From Bacillota bacterium (GTDB lineage Bacteria > Bacillota > Clostridia > Lachnospirales > Lachnospiraceae), in NCBI GenBank assembly GCA_023391695.1, contig JAEWAK010000008.1, forward strand, positions 1 through 64,000: 64,000 nucleotides of DNA. Reading direction: 5' to 3'. The notes below the pieces were generated by a model. The model was not told where the DNA came from, did not search any database, and was given only the letters and a program-made list of their open reading frames with translations. Below, in pieces: positions 26,852-35,992 of the stretch. Each line of letters starts with the position of its first letter. Within the stretch, counting starts at the first letter, position 1. Both the position numbers and the translations under genes were made by a program.

Positions 26852-27301
26852 ATGCTTATCGTATACTTATTAATCTCATTTTCAGCCGGCGTATCGGTCG
26901 TATTAGGAAGAATTGTAAATGCTAAACTTGCAGAAAAAATAGGTACTATGCAAAGTACCCTGATTAATTATATCACAGGATTAAGTTTATCCTATATCGT
27001 ATATCTTATCAGCAAGGATGAACCTTTATTTTCCTCACTGAATAAGGTTTCTGTTCCGCTATGGGCTTATCTGGGCGGCTTGGCCGGAGTCGTCATAATT
27101 ATAGCCTCAAATTACATTACACCAAAGCTTTCCGCCTTTTATGTCACCCTGCTTGTTTTTGTGGGACAGTTGTTAATAGGCATTATCATCGACTATTTTA
27201 TATTACATGAATTATCGGCGGGCAAATGTATAGGAGGGCTGCTGGTATTAATAGGCCTGGCCTATAACCTTTGGATCGACAAAAAGGCTGATCAAGGTTA
27301 A
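26852..27301 (+). CDS. Small DMT-family transporter subunit (YdcZ/DUF606), second of pair
   Basis: The 149-residue membrane protein has five likely helices (LIVYLLISFSAGVSVVLGRIVNAKL, STLINYITGLSLSYIVYLIS, LWAYLGGLAGVVIIIASNYI, FYVTLLVFVGQLLIGIIIDYF, IGGLLVLIGLAYNLWI). It shares the RIVNAKLAEKIG/INYITGL pattern of YdcZ/DUF606. It is co-transcribed with the preceding half-transporter. The MITE-like element begins 11 bp after the stop and may supply the terminator. Confidence 0.85.
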   Translation: MLIVYLLISFSAGVSVVLGRIVNAKLAEKIGTMQSTLINYITGLSLSYIVYLISKDEPLFSSLNKVSVPLWAYLGGLAGVVIIIASNYITPKLSAFYVTLLVFVGQLLIGIIIDYFILHELSAGKCIGGLLVLIGLAYNLWIDKKADQG

Positions 27302-27311
27302 TGACGGCTAT

Positions 27312-27436
27312 GGGGCTGTTGCACTGCACATTTTGTGAAGCGGAGCGTTCTGAACGTGCGAAGGAAAAGCAGTTAAAATGTATTATTATACACCCAATCC
27401 TTTTCGTAGAGTAAATTAAGCTATTTTGCAACAGCC
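27312..27436. mobile_element. MITE-like palindromic element, copy 2 (inverted relative to copy 1)
   Basis: It begins GGGGCTGTTGCA and ends TGCAACAGCC. The right part, read in reverse (GCTGTTGCAAAATAGCTTAA...AAAAGGATTGGG), matches copy 1 at 25302 over about 45 bases. The longer centre (AGCGGAGCGTTCTGAACGTG) is not in copy 1. No coding capacity. The two copies flank the Crp-DMT unit. Confidence 0.72.
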
Positions 27437-27468
27437 TCTGGCTGTATTTGTCATATTCCGGGATCGGA

Positions 27469-28440
27469 TCAATACCCTTCTTTAAAATCTATGATATTTT
27501 CCAAGGGTTTATTTTGAAGGAACAATTTCAGGTTTCTGTTAAACAGTTCAAATCTTCTGTTTATATTACTGGGAGAACTTCCGGAGGTATGGGGGGTCAG
27601 AATCAGATTAGGAAGTTCCCATAAAGGGCTCTCCTCCGGCAACGGCTCCGGTGTCGTTACGTCAAGCCCTGCTCCCCCGATCCAGTTTTCCTTTAATGCC
27701 TTGATTAACGCATCCTGGTCAATGAGGGCACCCCTTCCTATATTGATTAAAAAGGCCCCGGGCTTCATCTTCCTTAATCTTTCCTCCGATATAATGCCTT
27801 TTGTTTTCTGTGTATCAGGCAAAGCTAAAACGATATAATCGGACTGTTCCAGTACTTCATCAATCTCCTCTATTCTGTAAAGCTTATCCACATATTCCGG
27901 TACTTCCGTTATGGTCCTCTTCACTGCCAGGACATTGGCTCCCCATGCCTTGGCCCTTTTGGCTACTTCGGTACCGATATCCCCAAGACCGATTATGCCC
28001 ATGGTAGAACCGTAAAAATCTTTCACGTCAAAGGAATAACCCAGCCATTTTTTCTCCCGTTTACTGTAGGCATAGTTCTGCAGGTTGCGGTTATAGGATA
28101 AAATCATTGCAAAGACATGTTCTGCAATGGGAAGGCCGAATACGCCACTGGAATTGGTTAACAGGATATCTTTATTATAATAGATTTCTTTATTGGTATA
28201 ATTTTCAACACCGGCACTGGGAAGATGAAGCCACTTCAGGTTCTTTGCTTCTTTCAGCAGTGCTGCTTTCGGCCATCCGAGTATAATATCCGACCTCCGG
28301 ATTAATTCCGGTGTGGTTTCATCGTCATCTGCAACGGTCAGTTCGGCATCCGGTGCAATTTCCATAATCTGTTTTTTAAAATATTCATCTACGCCGAGTA
28401 TGGTATTGTCCATTATTAAAATATGCAGTTTAACACTCAT
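27469..28440 (-). CDS. D-2-hydroxyacid dehydrogenase
   Basis: The 323-residue enzyme has the NAD-binding motif GIIGLGDIGTEVAKRAKAWG and the catalytic set Arg (INIGRGALID), Glu (LDVTTPEPLP) and His (LILTPHTSG). It belongs to the family of D-lactate, glycerate/glyoxylate and phosphoglycerate dehydrogenases and reduces 2-oxoacids to D-2-hydroxyacids with NAD(P)H. It lacks the ACT domain of long SerA proteins. It sits alone between a MITE-like element and the beta-mannosidase gene. Exact substrate not assignable. Confidence 0.88.
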   Translation of the reverse strand: MSVKLHILIMDNTILGVDEYFKKQIMEIAPDAELTVADDDETTPELIRRSDIILGWPKAALLKEAKNLKWLHLPSAGVENYTNKEIYYNKDILLTNSSGVFGLPIAEHVFAMILSYNRNLQNYAYSKREKKWLGYSFDVKDFYGSTMGIIGLGDIGTEVAKRAKAWGANVLAVKRTITEVPEYVDKLYRIEEIDEVLEQSDYIVLALPDTQKTKGIISEERLRKMKPGAFLINIGRGALIDQDALIKALKENWIGGAGLDVTTPEPLPEESPLWELPNLILTPHTSGSSPSNINRRFELFNRNLKLFLQNKPLENIIDFKEGY

Positions 28441-28590
28441 TTTAAAAAACCTCCTGTTGGTGAAATTCTGGTTGCATGGTTAATTACTTCATTATAGAAG
28501 GTTTGAAAATATAAGTAAATAGATTATATTATATAACCCAGGACAAACACATGATTTCATCGGTGCTTTACGCAAGGTAATATGGCAGGC

Positions 28591-31137
28591 TCAGATAAAC
28601 TTAAACATCAGCCAGGTCAGGAAGTTCTGTTTATGAAACCGCATGGCAAGGCGTAAAAGTTTATCCTGAAATACGTTTCCCTTTACCTGTACGTCAATAA
28701 AAGAACGGATTTGCATCCCCCGCTCTACCGCTTCCGCATCCATGGAATCCGGCACCTGAAAAGCGATACCGTAGGATTTACCGCCTTCAATATCAAAGTA
28801 ATTGTCCGTAAGCGGTGCAGTAATTCCATCTATCTCCACCAGAACATAACGGGCAAATACATTGGTCTTAAGGGTAAGTTCCGCCAGGTCCCTTCTGACT
28901 TTTAAACTGGTCGTTATATCCGGTTTTATTAAAGCAGCCTTTTTATCCGAAACCAGCAGACAGGTCTGTTTTGACAGGACTTCCCTGTCATCCTCCAGGT
29001 AAAGAACAAGAACCACATTCTTCTTTTTGTGCCTGTCAAGTATGGTTTTATAGCGAAGAGAAATAATTTTACGTGCTTCACCGGCACCGGCCGCCGCCGC
29101 TTCTTCTCCGGAAGATACCACATTGCCGTAAAAATCGGTTAATTCCCATTTTAAACTACCTTTAAATTCATAAGGATATTCATTAATGACATAAATATCC
29201 GCCCGGCGGGAATAAACGTCCGCAGATACACAGCACATCCTGTTAAAATGCTTTGCCCGGTACTGTACGGCTTTGTATTGTTTCCCATAGTCGATCCCCG
29301 CCCAGGAGGCAACCGGCCAGCAGTCATTATACTGCCAGTAAAGGGCGCCGTTACACCGTCCCATATTCCTGCGCCATTGCTCCGTTGCATAACGGACGGT
29401 TTCTGCCTGAATCAGCTGGGACAGATAGATAAAGTCCTTAAAAGTAGCGGGATTCCGGTATTTTGCAAGAATGTAGAAAAGCATTTTCTGGTTCCCGCCG
29501 CCGGATTTCTGGTGTGCCAGCATGACCGGACTGAATATGCCAATATCCGAGTCATCCGTAAAACTGCCTACGGTCCGCAAGGAAGGCAAGGATTCCATAC
29601 CGAACTCGGAACAAAAACGGGTCGGATATTTACGGAAGGCTTCGATCGGCATCATCCCGTGCCATACCTGCCATAAATGGGTATCTCCCCTGTTCAGGTC
29701 ATTTGGTTTACAGGAAAGGGAACCGGAACTTGGAGAACCCGGCCAGTAAGGTGTAACCTCATCCTCTTTTGCCACCCACTCCGGAAGTATTTTATAAAAG
29801 AAATCCTGACCCGACCGGTACAGTTCCTTCTTTTTCTTCCAAAGTCCGGAGATTAATTCAATTTCATTGTTGCCGCTCCATAGGGCAAGGCTCGGATGAT
29901 GGCGGAGCCTGCGGACATTATCGGTAACCTCCTGCCGTATATTGTTCAGGAATTCTTCATCATAAAAGGGATAGGGCATACAGGCAAATCCAAAATCCTG
30001 CCAGACCAATATGCCGTATTTGTCACATAGGTCATAAAAGATATCCGATTCATAATAACCGCCGCCCCAGACACGTAACATATTCATATTGGCTTCACAG
30101 GCACTGTTGATGTAAAATTCCAGGTCCTCCGCACTCGTACGGGTTACAAATGAATCTGTGGGTATCCAGTCCGCTCCTTTTGCGAATATGGGTACATCAT
30201 TGACCAGAAACCTGAAATTACTGCCCCATTCATCCGGTGAAGTATCCAGCTTAAGGGTTCTAAGGCCGATGTTTTTTTCCCATTGGTCCAGTACGTCTTC
30301 CCCCTGATATAAGAATATGGCCAAATGATACAGCGGCTGGCCGCCAAGGCCGTTGCTCCACCATAACCGGGGTTCAATAACCGGAATGGTAAAGTCCGAG
30401 AAAAGGCCTTCTGCCGGCAGACAGCTTTCCCAGACAGTCCCGTCCGGCTTCGTAAGCCGGTACAGGATGGACAGTTTTTCATTTTCCTGCATTGATATAT
30501 CTTCCAAATCGATATGTATATTTAATTCTGCTTTTTGAGGAGAATGCTTCTGATTTACCTTCACCTCTTTAAACCTTGCAATGCTTACGCTTTCCAGCCC
30601 AATATATCCGGATATGCCGGCCGGCGGCAGTATTGGCCCCCAGTCCCAGCCAAAGTGGCATTGGGGTTTCCGAATATGTGATACACCTTTTACATTCAGC
30701 ATAATGGACGGCAGGGGATTCTGTTCCTGCATTTCCCGAAGATACGGCATAGTTGCTTTAAAATAAATCCGAATCAGGTTGTCCTCTTCTTTTAAATACT
30801 CTTTCACGGAGAAACGGTAAATCCGGTGGGCATTATCCGTACCGGCAATCTTATTTTCATTCAGCCAGATTTCAGCAAGGGTATCCAGCCCCGAAACTAC
30901 CAGTTCCGCCCTATCCTCCTGAAGTAAGTCCGGGGGCACAAAAAATTTTTTTGAATATTCAAAATCTTTTTCCGCAACTTCCTTCGCCTCTTCCTCATTC
31001 ATTCCCCAGAAAGGGTCCGGTATCTTTCCGTTTGCCATTAAGTCCAGGTAATTACAGCCCGGCAGGACTCCCCCCATAAGTTCGTCATTTCCGGTTTCAC
31101 GAAGCAGCCATGCTCCTGCAAGATCTAGTTTTTTCAT
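28591..31137 (-). CDS. Beta-mannosidase, glycoside hydrolase family 2
   Basis: About 848 residues with no signal peptide, so cytoplasmic. The GH2 layout is visible: sugar-binding domain (MKKLDLAGAWLLRETG...VPPDLLQEDRAELVVSGLDTLAEIWLNEN), immunoglobulin-like domain, and a TIM barrel with the acid/base Glu in LWSGNNEIE and the nucleophile Glu in FCSEFGMESL. HFGWDWGPILP is characteristic of beta-mannosidases. It releases mannose from beta-mannosides such as imported manno-oligosaccharides. The start at 31137 follows GGGAGG by five bases; the longer frame adds 49 unlikely residues. A divergent AraC regulator begins 171 bp upstream. Confidence 0.93.
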   Translation of the reverse strand: MKKLDLAGAWLLRETGNDELMGGVLPGCNYLDLMANGKIPDPFWGMNEEEAKEVAEKDFEYSKKFFVPPDLLQEDRAELVVSGLDTLAEIWLNENKIAGTDNAHRIYRFSVKEYLKEEDNLIRIYFKATMPYLREMQEQNPLPSIMLNVKGVSHIRKPQCHFGWDWGPILPPAGISGYIGLESVSIARFKEVKVNQKHSPQKAELNIHIDLEDISMQENEKLSILYRLTKPDGTVWESCLPAEGLFSDFTIPVIEPRLWWSNGLGGQPLYHLAIFLYQGEDVLDQWEKNIGLRTLKLDTSPDEWGSNFRFLVNDVPIFAKGADWIPTDSFVTRTSAEDLEFYINSACEANMNMLRVWGGGYYESDIFYDLCDKYGILVWQDFGFACMPYPFYDEEFLNNIRQEVTDNVRRLRHHPSLALWSGNNEIELISGLWKKKKELYRSGQDFFYKILPEWVAKEDEVTPYWPGSPSSGSLSCKPNDLNRGDTHLWQVWHGMMPIEAFRKYPTRFCSEFGMESLPSLRTVGSFTDDSDIGIFSPVMLAHQKSGGGNQKMLFYILAKYRNPATFKDFIYLSQLIQAETVRYATEQWRRNMGRCNGALYWQYNDCWPVASWAGIDYGKQYKAVQYRAKHFNRMCCVSADVYSRRADIYVINEYPYEFKGSLKWELTDFYGNVVSSGEEAAAAGAGEARKIISLRYKTILDRHKKKNVVLVLYLEDDREVLSKQTCLLVSDKKAALIKPDITTSLKVRRDLAELTLKTNVFARYVLVEIDGITAPLTDNYFDIEGGKSYGIAFQVPDSMDAEAVERGMQIRSFIDVQVKGNVFQDKLLRLAMRFHKQNFLTWLMFKFI

Positions 31138-31308
31138 AACATCCTCCCTTAATAAATTTCCTTTTATCCCATCTTTCGTGATTGTATTATAGCAAATACC
31201 GTGATAAAATATTTGTATAATTGTAATAAAATTTGTGTTTATATCAGGTGATTTTTGAACACAATAACGGTTGCAGTACCCCAACTAAGAACCGGAAGGG
31301 AGTCGGAT

Positions 31309-32019
31309 ATGAGCAGGAGCAATGCGGACAAAGCGGTGAAACAGGCCAGAATAAGCGGTTATCATCATCATCCTTATGAATTTGAAAAAGTTTTCCTCCG
31401 TGCATTCCTAAATGGTGACAGGGAAATCCTGACGCAGGGTATGCTGCTGACCAGTTATGCGGATGTCCTGGCACCTCAGCCCTTTAGGGCCATGAAGAAT
31501 TCAGCAATCTGTATGGTTGCCATTATATGCAGGGCTGTAATTGATTACGGCGTGGATGCTGAGTTAAGTTTCTCCCTCAGTGACTATTATATTAACGAAA
31601 TTGAAAAACAGACCAGCCAGGGCGGCCTTCAGATACTTTATACGGATATTTTGTCCCATTTTATGGATACCGTACGGAAAGTACGGGAAAGCTCTTATTC
31701 CCGGCCCGTCGTCCGGAGTATCCGCTATATACATAAAAACCTGTACAAACCCTGCCGGGTAAAAGAAGTTGCGGAGTACACAGGCCTCCATCCGGCCTAT
31801 CTTTCATCCCTGTTTAAATCTGAGGTGGGCATGGATATGTCCCGCTATATACGGGACAAAAAATTGGAAGAGGCAAAGGACCTGCTGGTCCAATCCACAT
31901 ATACGGTTACGGAAATTGCCGAGATGCTTGGCTTTTGTGATGTCGCTTATTTTTCCAACCAATATAAGAAGATGTTTGGTATAAGCCCCAAAAATTTCAT
32001 CCGTCCAATTATAAAATAA
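31309..32019 (+). CDS. AraC-family transcriptional regulator next to beta-mannosidase
   Basis: About 236 residues: an N-terminal helical domain (YEFEKVFLRAFLNGDREILTQGML...FRAMKNSAICMVAIICRAVIDYGVDAELSFSLSDYYI) and C-terminal AraC DNA-binding domain (CRVKEVAEYTGLHPAYLSSLFKSEVGMDMSRYI and YTVTEIAEMLGFCDVAYFSNQYKKMFGISPKNFI). The start at 31309 has GGAAGGGAG about six bases upstream; an upstream TTG in frame would add 18 residues. Divergent from the beta-mannosidase gene, which it probably regulates. Ends 4 bp before the convergent gene at 32024. Confidence 0.87.
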   Translation: MSRSNADKAVKQARISGYHHHPYEFEKVFLRAFLNGDREILTQGMLLTSYADVLAPQPFRAMKNSAICMVAIICRAVIDYGVDAELSFSLSDYYINEIEKQTSQGGLQILYTDILSHFMDTVRKVRESSYSRPVVRSIRYIHKNLYKPCRVKEVAEYTGLHPAYLSSLFKSEVGMDMSRYIRDKKLEEAKDLLVQSTYTVTEIAEMLGFCDVAYFSNQYKKMFGISPKNFIRPIIK

Positions 32020-32023
32020 TTTA

Positions 32024-32548
32024 TTATAATTTTTGGGAAGAACCTATATCGGTAATTCCCGAAGATTTAATCTTCTTATAGACAAAATCAGCAAATACCA
32101 GATAAATAAAATTATAGACGAATGAAAAAAGAAGTAAAAGCACTAACTGGACAGGAAGGATTCCTGGAATCGAAACTCCCAGAAACGGATAACCGAGTCC
32201 GTAATTCAAGATACCTGAAGTGACTGCCAAAGCAGCGGAGCTGCCTCCTAAGGTAGTTAGCTTTTTTAGTTTACGGTTACAGCAGATTCCCAGTGAAAAC
32301 CCAACCACACCATTTGTAAATAAAAAAGACAGTGCTTCATGGGGGTCTACAAATAAGACGAGTAACACGGTTGCCAGATACGCTACCACTCCTGCGTAAG
32401 GATTCGTCCGGGCTGCCGTATAGATGGGAAGTGCACTGAATATTGTCAGTAATGCAAAGGCTTGCGACAAAAAAGCCGGTATCGATTGAACTACCGTTGC
32501 TATCATAGCCATTATAACTCCTATAACTATTATTTTTGTACGGTTCAT
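32024..32548 (-). CDS. Small multi-spanning membrane protein, ECF S-component-like
   Basis: The 174-residue protein has about five membrane helices (IIVIGVIMAMIATVVQSIPAF, AFALLTIFSALPIYTAA, YLATVLLVLFVD, LNYGLGYPFLGVSIPGIL, VLLLLFSFVYNFIYLVFADF). Size and Gly/Pro pattern recall ECF transporter substrate-binding components or DUF2232-like proteins. No ligand motif is recognisable and no ECF ATPase is nearby. It follows the DUF445 gene with a 108-bp gap on the same strand. Confidence 0.5.
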   Translation of the reverse strand: MNRTKIIVIGVIMAMIATVVQSIPAFLSQAFALLTIFSALPIYTAARTNPYAGVVAYLATVLLVLFVDPHEALSFLFTNGVVGFSLGICCNRKLKKLTTLGGSSAALAVTSGILNYGLGYPFLGVSIPGILPVQLVLLLLFSFVYNFIYLVFADFVYKKIKSSGITDIGSSQKL

Positions 32549-32656
32549 AATTCCACAGACTCCGTTTTATTTATGGTTTTATTATATGTTTTTAACCGCT
32601 TTTTGTTCAAACCACACTTTGCATATTTTTTTAACAAGCCTTATTATCACAGCCAT

Positions 32657-33547
32657 TTAAAACAACAGATTTATAAGTCCCAATATGAAACCGATAACCG
32701 CCCCCAGGTTAACTACTGCCCCCAATTCTTTTTTCATAATGGATAGTACAAGCTCTTCCACCTCTTTCGTTTCCATTGCATTTACTTTTTCTTCTGCTAT
32801 TTTGGACAGGTTCATAGCAGATAATAAATTTTCCGAATAATTTATGACCAGTGTCCGGTAAGCTTTCAGCAATGTCTGTTTCAGTTCATGGGTATTGATC
32901 CGGCTAAATAAGGAAGACACGGTCTGACTGTTTAATTTCGTATATTCTTCCTGAAGGAGGCTGTTAATCTTCTCTTCACCGTGTTCTTCAATATATTGAT
33001 TTATGCGGTCCCTTATGGCTTCCTCAATGGGTTCCAGAACGGCAGGTTTTATAAAAACAGCCAGCATGGTACCCTGTATTTTATCCTGTACGGCGGTTTT
33101 GACTTCACCGGCAATGATTTTTCCAAAATCCATGGAAACCAGTTTACTGCTTATTTTCTTCGTAAGTCCATCCACAATTTCCGTTTCCAGCCGTGCTTGG
33201 GCCGTACCGCCCAACAAAGTATTTACCCTGAATTCCAGGGCGGTATTGTCCTTAGCCAGATTCTGAAAAACTGCATCCAGCTGTTTTTCTATTTCCTTTT
33301 CCTTATGGGGAGATAGTAAGGTATCCTTAATATTCTCCGGGTTTAAAAGATTATTGCCCACCACATTTCCGATTGCCTTTGCGAATCTTGCTTTACCTTT
33401 CGGTATGATTCCCGGTGTAAAGGGAACACGGAATTTACCGATATAAATCGGCTTTAACGGATGAAACAACATTTCCACCGCGATTAAATTTGTAACATAG
33501 CCAATAACTGCTCCAAGAACCGGCCCTATTATAATATTCCATTGCAT
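32657..33547 (-). CDS. DUF445 family membrane-anchored protein (YheB-like)
   Basis: The 296-residue protein has an N-terminal membrane helix (IIIGPVLGAVIGYVTNLIAVEMLFHPLKPIY), then the DUF445 signature VPFTPGIIPKGKARFAKAIGNVVGNNLL, a long helical middle and a C-terminal helix (VVNLGAVIGFILGLINLLF). Family role is not established; YheB of Bacillus is a spore-associated or membrane protein of unknown function. It is the next gene downstream (70-bp gap, same strand) of the P1B-like ATPase, so it may be co-transcribed with the P-type ATPase cluster. Confidence 0.85.
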   Translation of the reverse strand: MQWNIIIGPVLGAVIGYVTNLIAVEMLFHPLKPIYIGKFRVPFTPGIIPKGKARFAKAIGNVVGNNLLNPENIKDTLLSPHKEKEIEKQLDAVFQNLAKDNTALEFRVNTLLGGTAQARLETEIVDGLTKKISSKLVSMDFGKIIAGEVKTAVQDKIQGTMLAVFIKPAVLEPIEEAIRDRINQYIEEHGEEKINSLLQEEYTKLNSQTVSSLFSRINTHELKQTLLKAYRTLVINYSENLLSAMNLSKIAEEKVNAMETKEVEELVLSIMKKELGAVVNLGAVIGFILGLINLLF

Positions 33548-33618
33548 AATAAAATCCTTCTTTCGTAATTTAAAGCTATTTTACCATTTATATTTTAATA
33601 TTGCAAAAAATTACAGGA

Positions 33619-35718
33619 TTATTGATGACCGTCAATTTTATTATGAATCTTCCCCGGATGAATAAATAAGATCCTTTTATTCAAAAGCAAAACCAGCAGA
33701 GAGTTTAAAGTATTCAGGGATTTAGCCGCAAAAATATTCAAACCGCCGCAAAAAGCAATAATGCTGAAAAAAATATTATATATGTTTGAAAAAAGCATGG
33801 TTCTTTTAATCGTACCGTAACTCTTTCGGGATAATAAAATCAAATCCACAAGTTTCAATAATTCATTCTCGTATATGATACAATCGGAATTCAGTTTCAC
33901 TTTATCAGAAGAATTACCGGAAAAGCTTATACTGATCTGTGCGGCTCTCATTGCCGGAATATCATTGATTCCGTCTCCAACCATCATAACAATACCATCC
34001 CTTGCTTCTTTTTCCACAATCTGTGCTTTGTCCAGGCAGCTCTTTTCACTATAAACCTTACCGATACCGATCCTGGAAGCAATATTTCGTGCCTTCCGGT
34101 CCGAGTCACCGGTTAATAAGGATATATCAAGGATATTGTAATATTGCAGAATATTAACCAGTTCTTTTGCGTCTTCCCTTAGTACATCATTAACTGCCAC
34201 AATACCGGCCAGCTTTTTATTAACAGCCACAAAAATCGGAATTATTAAATCCTTATTATAAGAATCGTATTTTTCCAGGCCTTTTGTAATATCAATATTA
34301 TTCTCCCGCATAAATTCTTCATTGCCAATAATAATATCATTGTCATTATAAGTTGTTGCTTTTACCCCTTTATAGGGTATATGCTCTGAAGATTCAACAC
34401 AAGGTTCCTCCGTACCGCTCCAATCAGAAAAAATATCCCTTATATCTTTCCTGGAGGCAGCATCATCAAAGGAGTTTACGGGTAAAAATCTCATTTTGCC
34501 ATAAGTTAAGGTTCCCGTTTTATCCAGGATAATTTTGTCCACATTCCGTATATACTCCACCCTATTTGGATTCTGTAAATATAGGCTGTTTTTTCGTAAT
34601 AAATATACATAATTGTTTATACCGGATTTAAACGCCACGGAAGTTGCCTTAGGGCTTAATACCAGCATTACCGAGAATGCGCTCAGAATATTTCCTGTAT
34701 AAATATAACTTAAGGCAGCTGTTCCTAAGGCAATATAGGTCATTTTATCCTGGTATTGATTGGATTTTTTATAGATTGAGAGATTTTCTTTGGGAATATC
34801 CTCCTTTTCCGTTATATCCGGTAAACTGGTAATCTTAATCTTTAAATATCCGGATATCAGAGCTATCCCTTCCTCAATCTCCGTCCCCCTACCAATGTGG
34901 GTAACCAGGGTCTGACCGGTGTTGTAGAGATTGTTAACCAGTGCATTTCCTTCCTCAATAATACCTGCAGCCGGTACGGTTTCTCCGGCGTTGACATAGA
35001 TATAATCCCCCATTTTCAAAGAATCCACAGAAACTAATACGTCTCCTTCTAAAGATTTTATCCAGGCCATTTTAAAGTTCTTTTCATAACTGTCCAAAAG
35101 GGCTTTACGGTTCTCAGCTTCAGCATACAATTTAATATAATCATCCAGTGCTTTTAAAACCAAAACCAGAATTCCCTTCGAACTTTCCCTCACAATGGTA
35201 AATGCTAAAGCAGAAAGTTCCAGCAGCAGGTCCGTATCGGCCGGAACCTTCTTTGTTAACTTTTTATATAGTTTTTTAATCAACGGATAGCCTCCGATAA
35301 TCGTAACGATAGAAGCCACTTTTAGGACATTTAAATTTCTGCTTACCGGGAATTTTCCGAAATGGGCTTCTTTTATTTTAAGCAGTAGGTAAAATAAACC
35401 CCATAATAACAATTTTCTGCCTGCCCGTTTTTTCTTCTCAATTATCTCAAAATAATTATCAAAGACATTCAAATTATTCCCTTCCGTTATTTTAACTGCC
35501 AGGAGTGCATTTTCAATATTTTCTTTTATTATGTCCAGACTGGTTTTCCGATCATTATATACGACCAGGATGGATCCCGTATTAACAGTAACTTTCCCGG
35601 ATTTTACACCATTAAGGCTGTGTATATATTTTTCGATGGTTTTGGCAAGTTTTGTATTATAGTAAATTTCCTGTGATTTAAATCTTACCCTTCCGGGCAA
35701 TACACTTATATTTTCCAA
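33619..35718 (-). CDS. Atypical P1B-like P-type ATPase with N-terminal HMA-like domain, lacking TGE and CPC
   Basis: The 699-residue protein starts with an HMA-like domain bearing the LPGRVRFK motif (residues 7-14). It is followed by membrane helices, an actuator-like domain (GDYIYVNAGETVPAAG), the phosphorylation motif DKTGTLTYG (399-407), LLTGDSDRKA and MVGDGINDIPAMRAA. The catalytic P domain is thus intact. Two hallmarks are changed: the actuator TGE, needed for dephosphorylation, reads TGQ (267-269), and the membrane CPC/SPC site reads LSPKA (354-358). The nucleotide domain is short. Transport of a transition metal by the standard route is doubtful. It follows the pseudo-ATPase and an 82-residue protein on the same strand, which suggests they work together. 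Confidence 0.8.
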   Translation of the reverse strand: MENISVLPGRVRFKSQEIYYNTKLAKTIEKYIHSLNGVKSGKVTVNTGSILVVYNDRKTSLDIIKENIENALLAVKITEGNNLNVFDNYFEIIEKKKRAGRKLLLWGLFYLLLKIKEAHFGKFPVSRNLNVLKVASIVTIIGGYPLIKKLYKKLTKKVPADTDLLLELSALAFTIVRESSKGILVLVLKALDDYIKLYAEAENRKALLDSYEKNFKMAWIKSLEGDVLVSVDSLKMGDYIYVNAGETVPAAGIIEEGNALVNNLYNTGQTLVTHIGRGTEIEEGIALISGYLKIKITSLPDITEKEDIPKENLSIYKKSNQYQDKMTYIALGTAALSYIYTGNILSAFSVMLVLSPKATSVAFKSGINNYVYLLRKNSLYLQNPNRVEYIRNVDKIILDKTGTLTYGKMRFLPVNSFDDAASRKDIRDIFSDWSGTEEPCVESSEHIPYKGVKATTYNDNDIIIGNEEFMRENNIDITKGLEKYDSYNKDLIIPIFVAVNKKLAGIVAVNDVLREDAKELVNILQYYNILDISLLTGDSDRKARNIASRIGIGKVYSEKSCLDKAQIVEKEARDGIVMMVGDGINDIPAMRAAQISISFSGNSSDKVKLNSDCIIYENELLKLVDLILLSRKSYGTIKRTMLFSNIYNIFFSIIAFCGGLNIFAAKSLNTLNSLLVLLLNKRILFIHPGKIHNKIDGHQ

Positions 35719-35743
35719 GTTAAACCACTCCCCTTATTCCTTT

Positions 35744-35992
35744 TTAGAACTTTTTAAACATGGCATATTTAACTACACTTTTGCCGACATTTTCTGTACC
35801 TGTCCGCTCCGTTTCTCTCATGAAGTGGTCCACTATTACCATAGTTGGTACCGTAAACATATTTAATACATTCTTTTCCTGGGACGGATCCGCTTTTATT
35901 ATTTCCAGGCCTTCTGTTACAACTTCCTTCAGGCTGTTTTCAAGCTCTGAAAGTTTTGTTTCAAGCATTGATAAATTGTCTTTGTTCTCCAT
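35744..35992 (-). CDS. Small acidic helical protein of unknown function in P-ATPase cluster
   Basis: The 82-residue soluble protein has a predicted N-terminal coiled coil (NLSMLETKLSELENSLKEVV) and a C-terminal part FTVPTMVIVDHFMRETERTG. No family recognised. It overlaps the end of the upstream pseudo-ATPase gene by 32 bp in another frame, has GGAG upstream of the ATG, and ends 25 bp before the next ATPase gene. Tight packing argues that it is a real gene and part of the same transcript. Confidence 0.6.
   Translation of the reverse strand: MENKDNLSMLETKLSELENSLKEVVTEGLEIIKADPSQEKNVLNMFTVPTMVIVDHFMRETERTGTENVGKSVVKYAMFKKF

Noticed and set aside
26253..26873. 206-codon plus-strand frame overlapping the first DMT gene
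   Set aside because: It starts in the operator region and reads the true transporter gene in another frame; the transporter frame has the ribosome binding site and membrane pattern.
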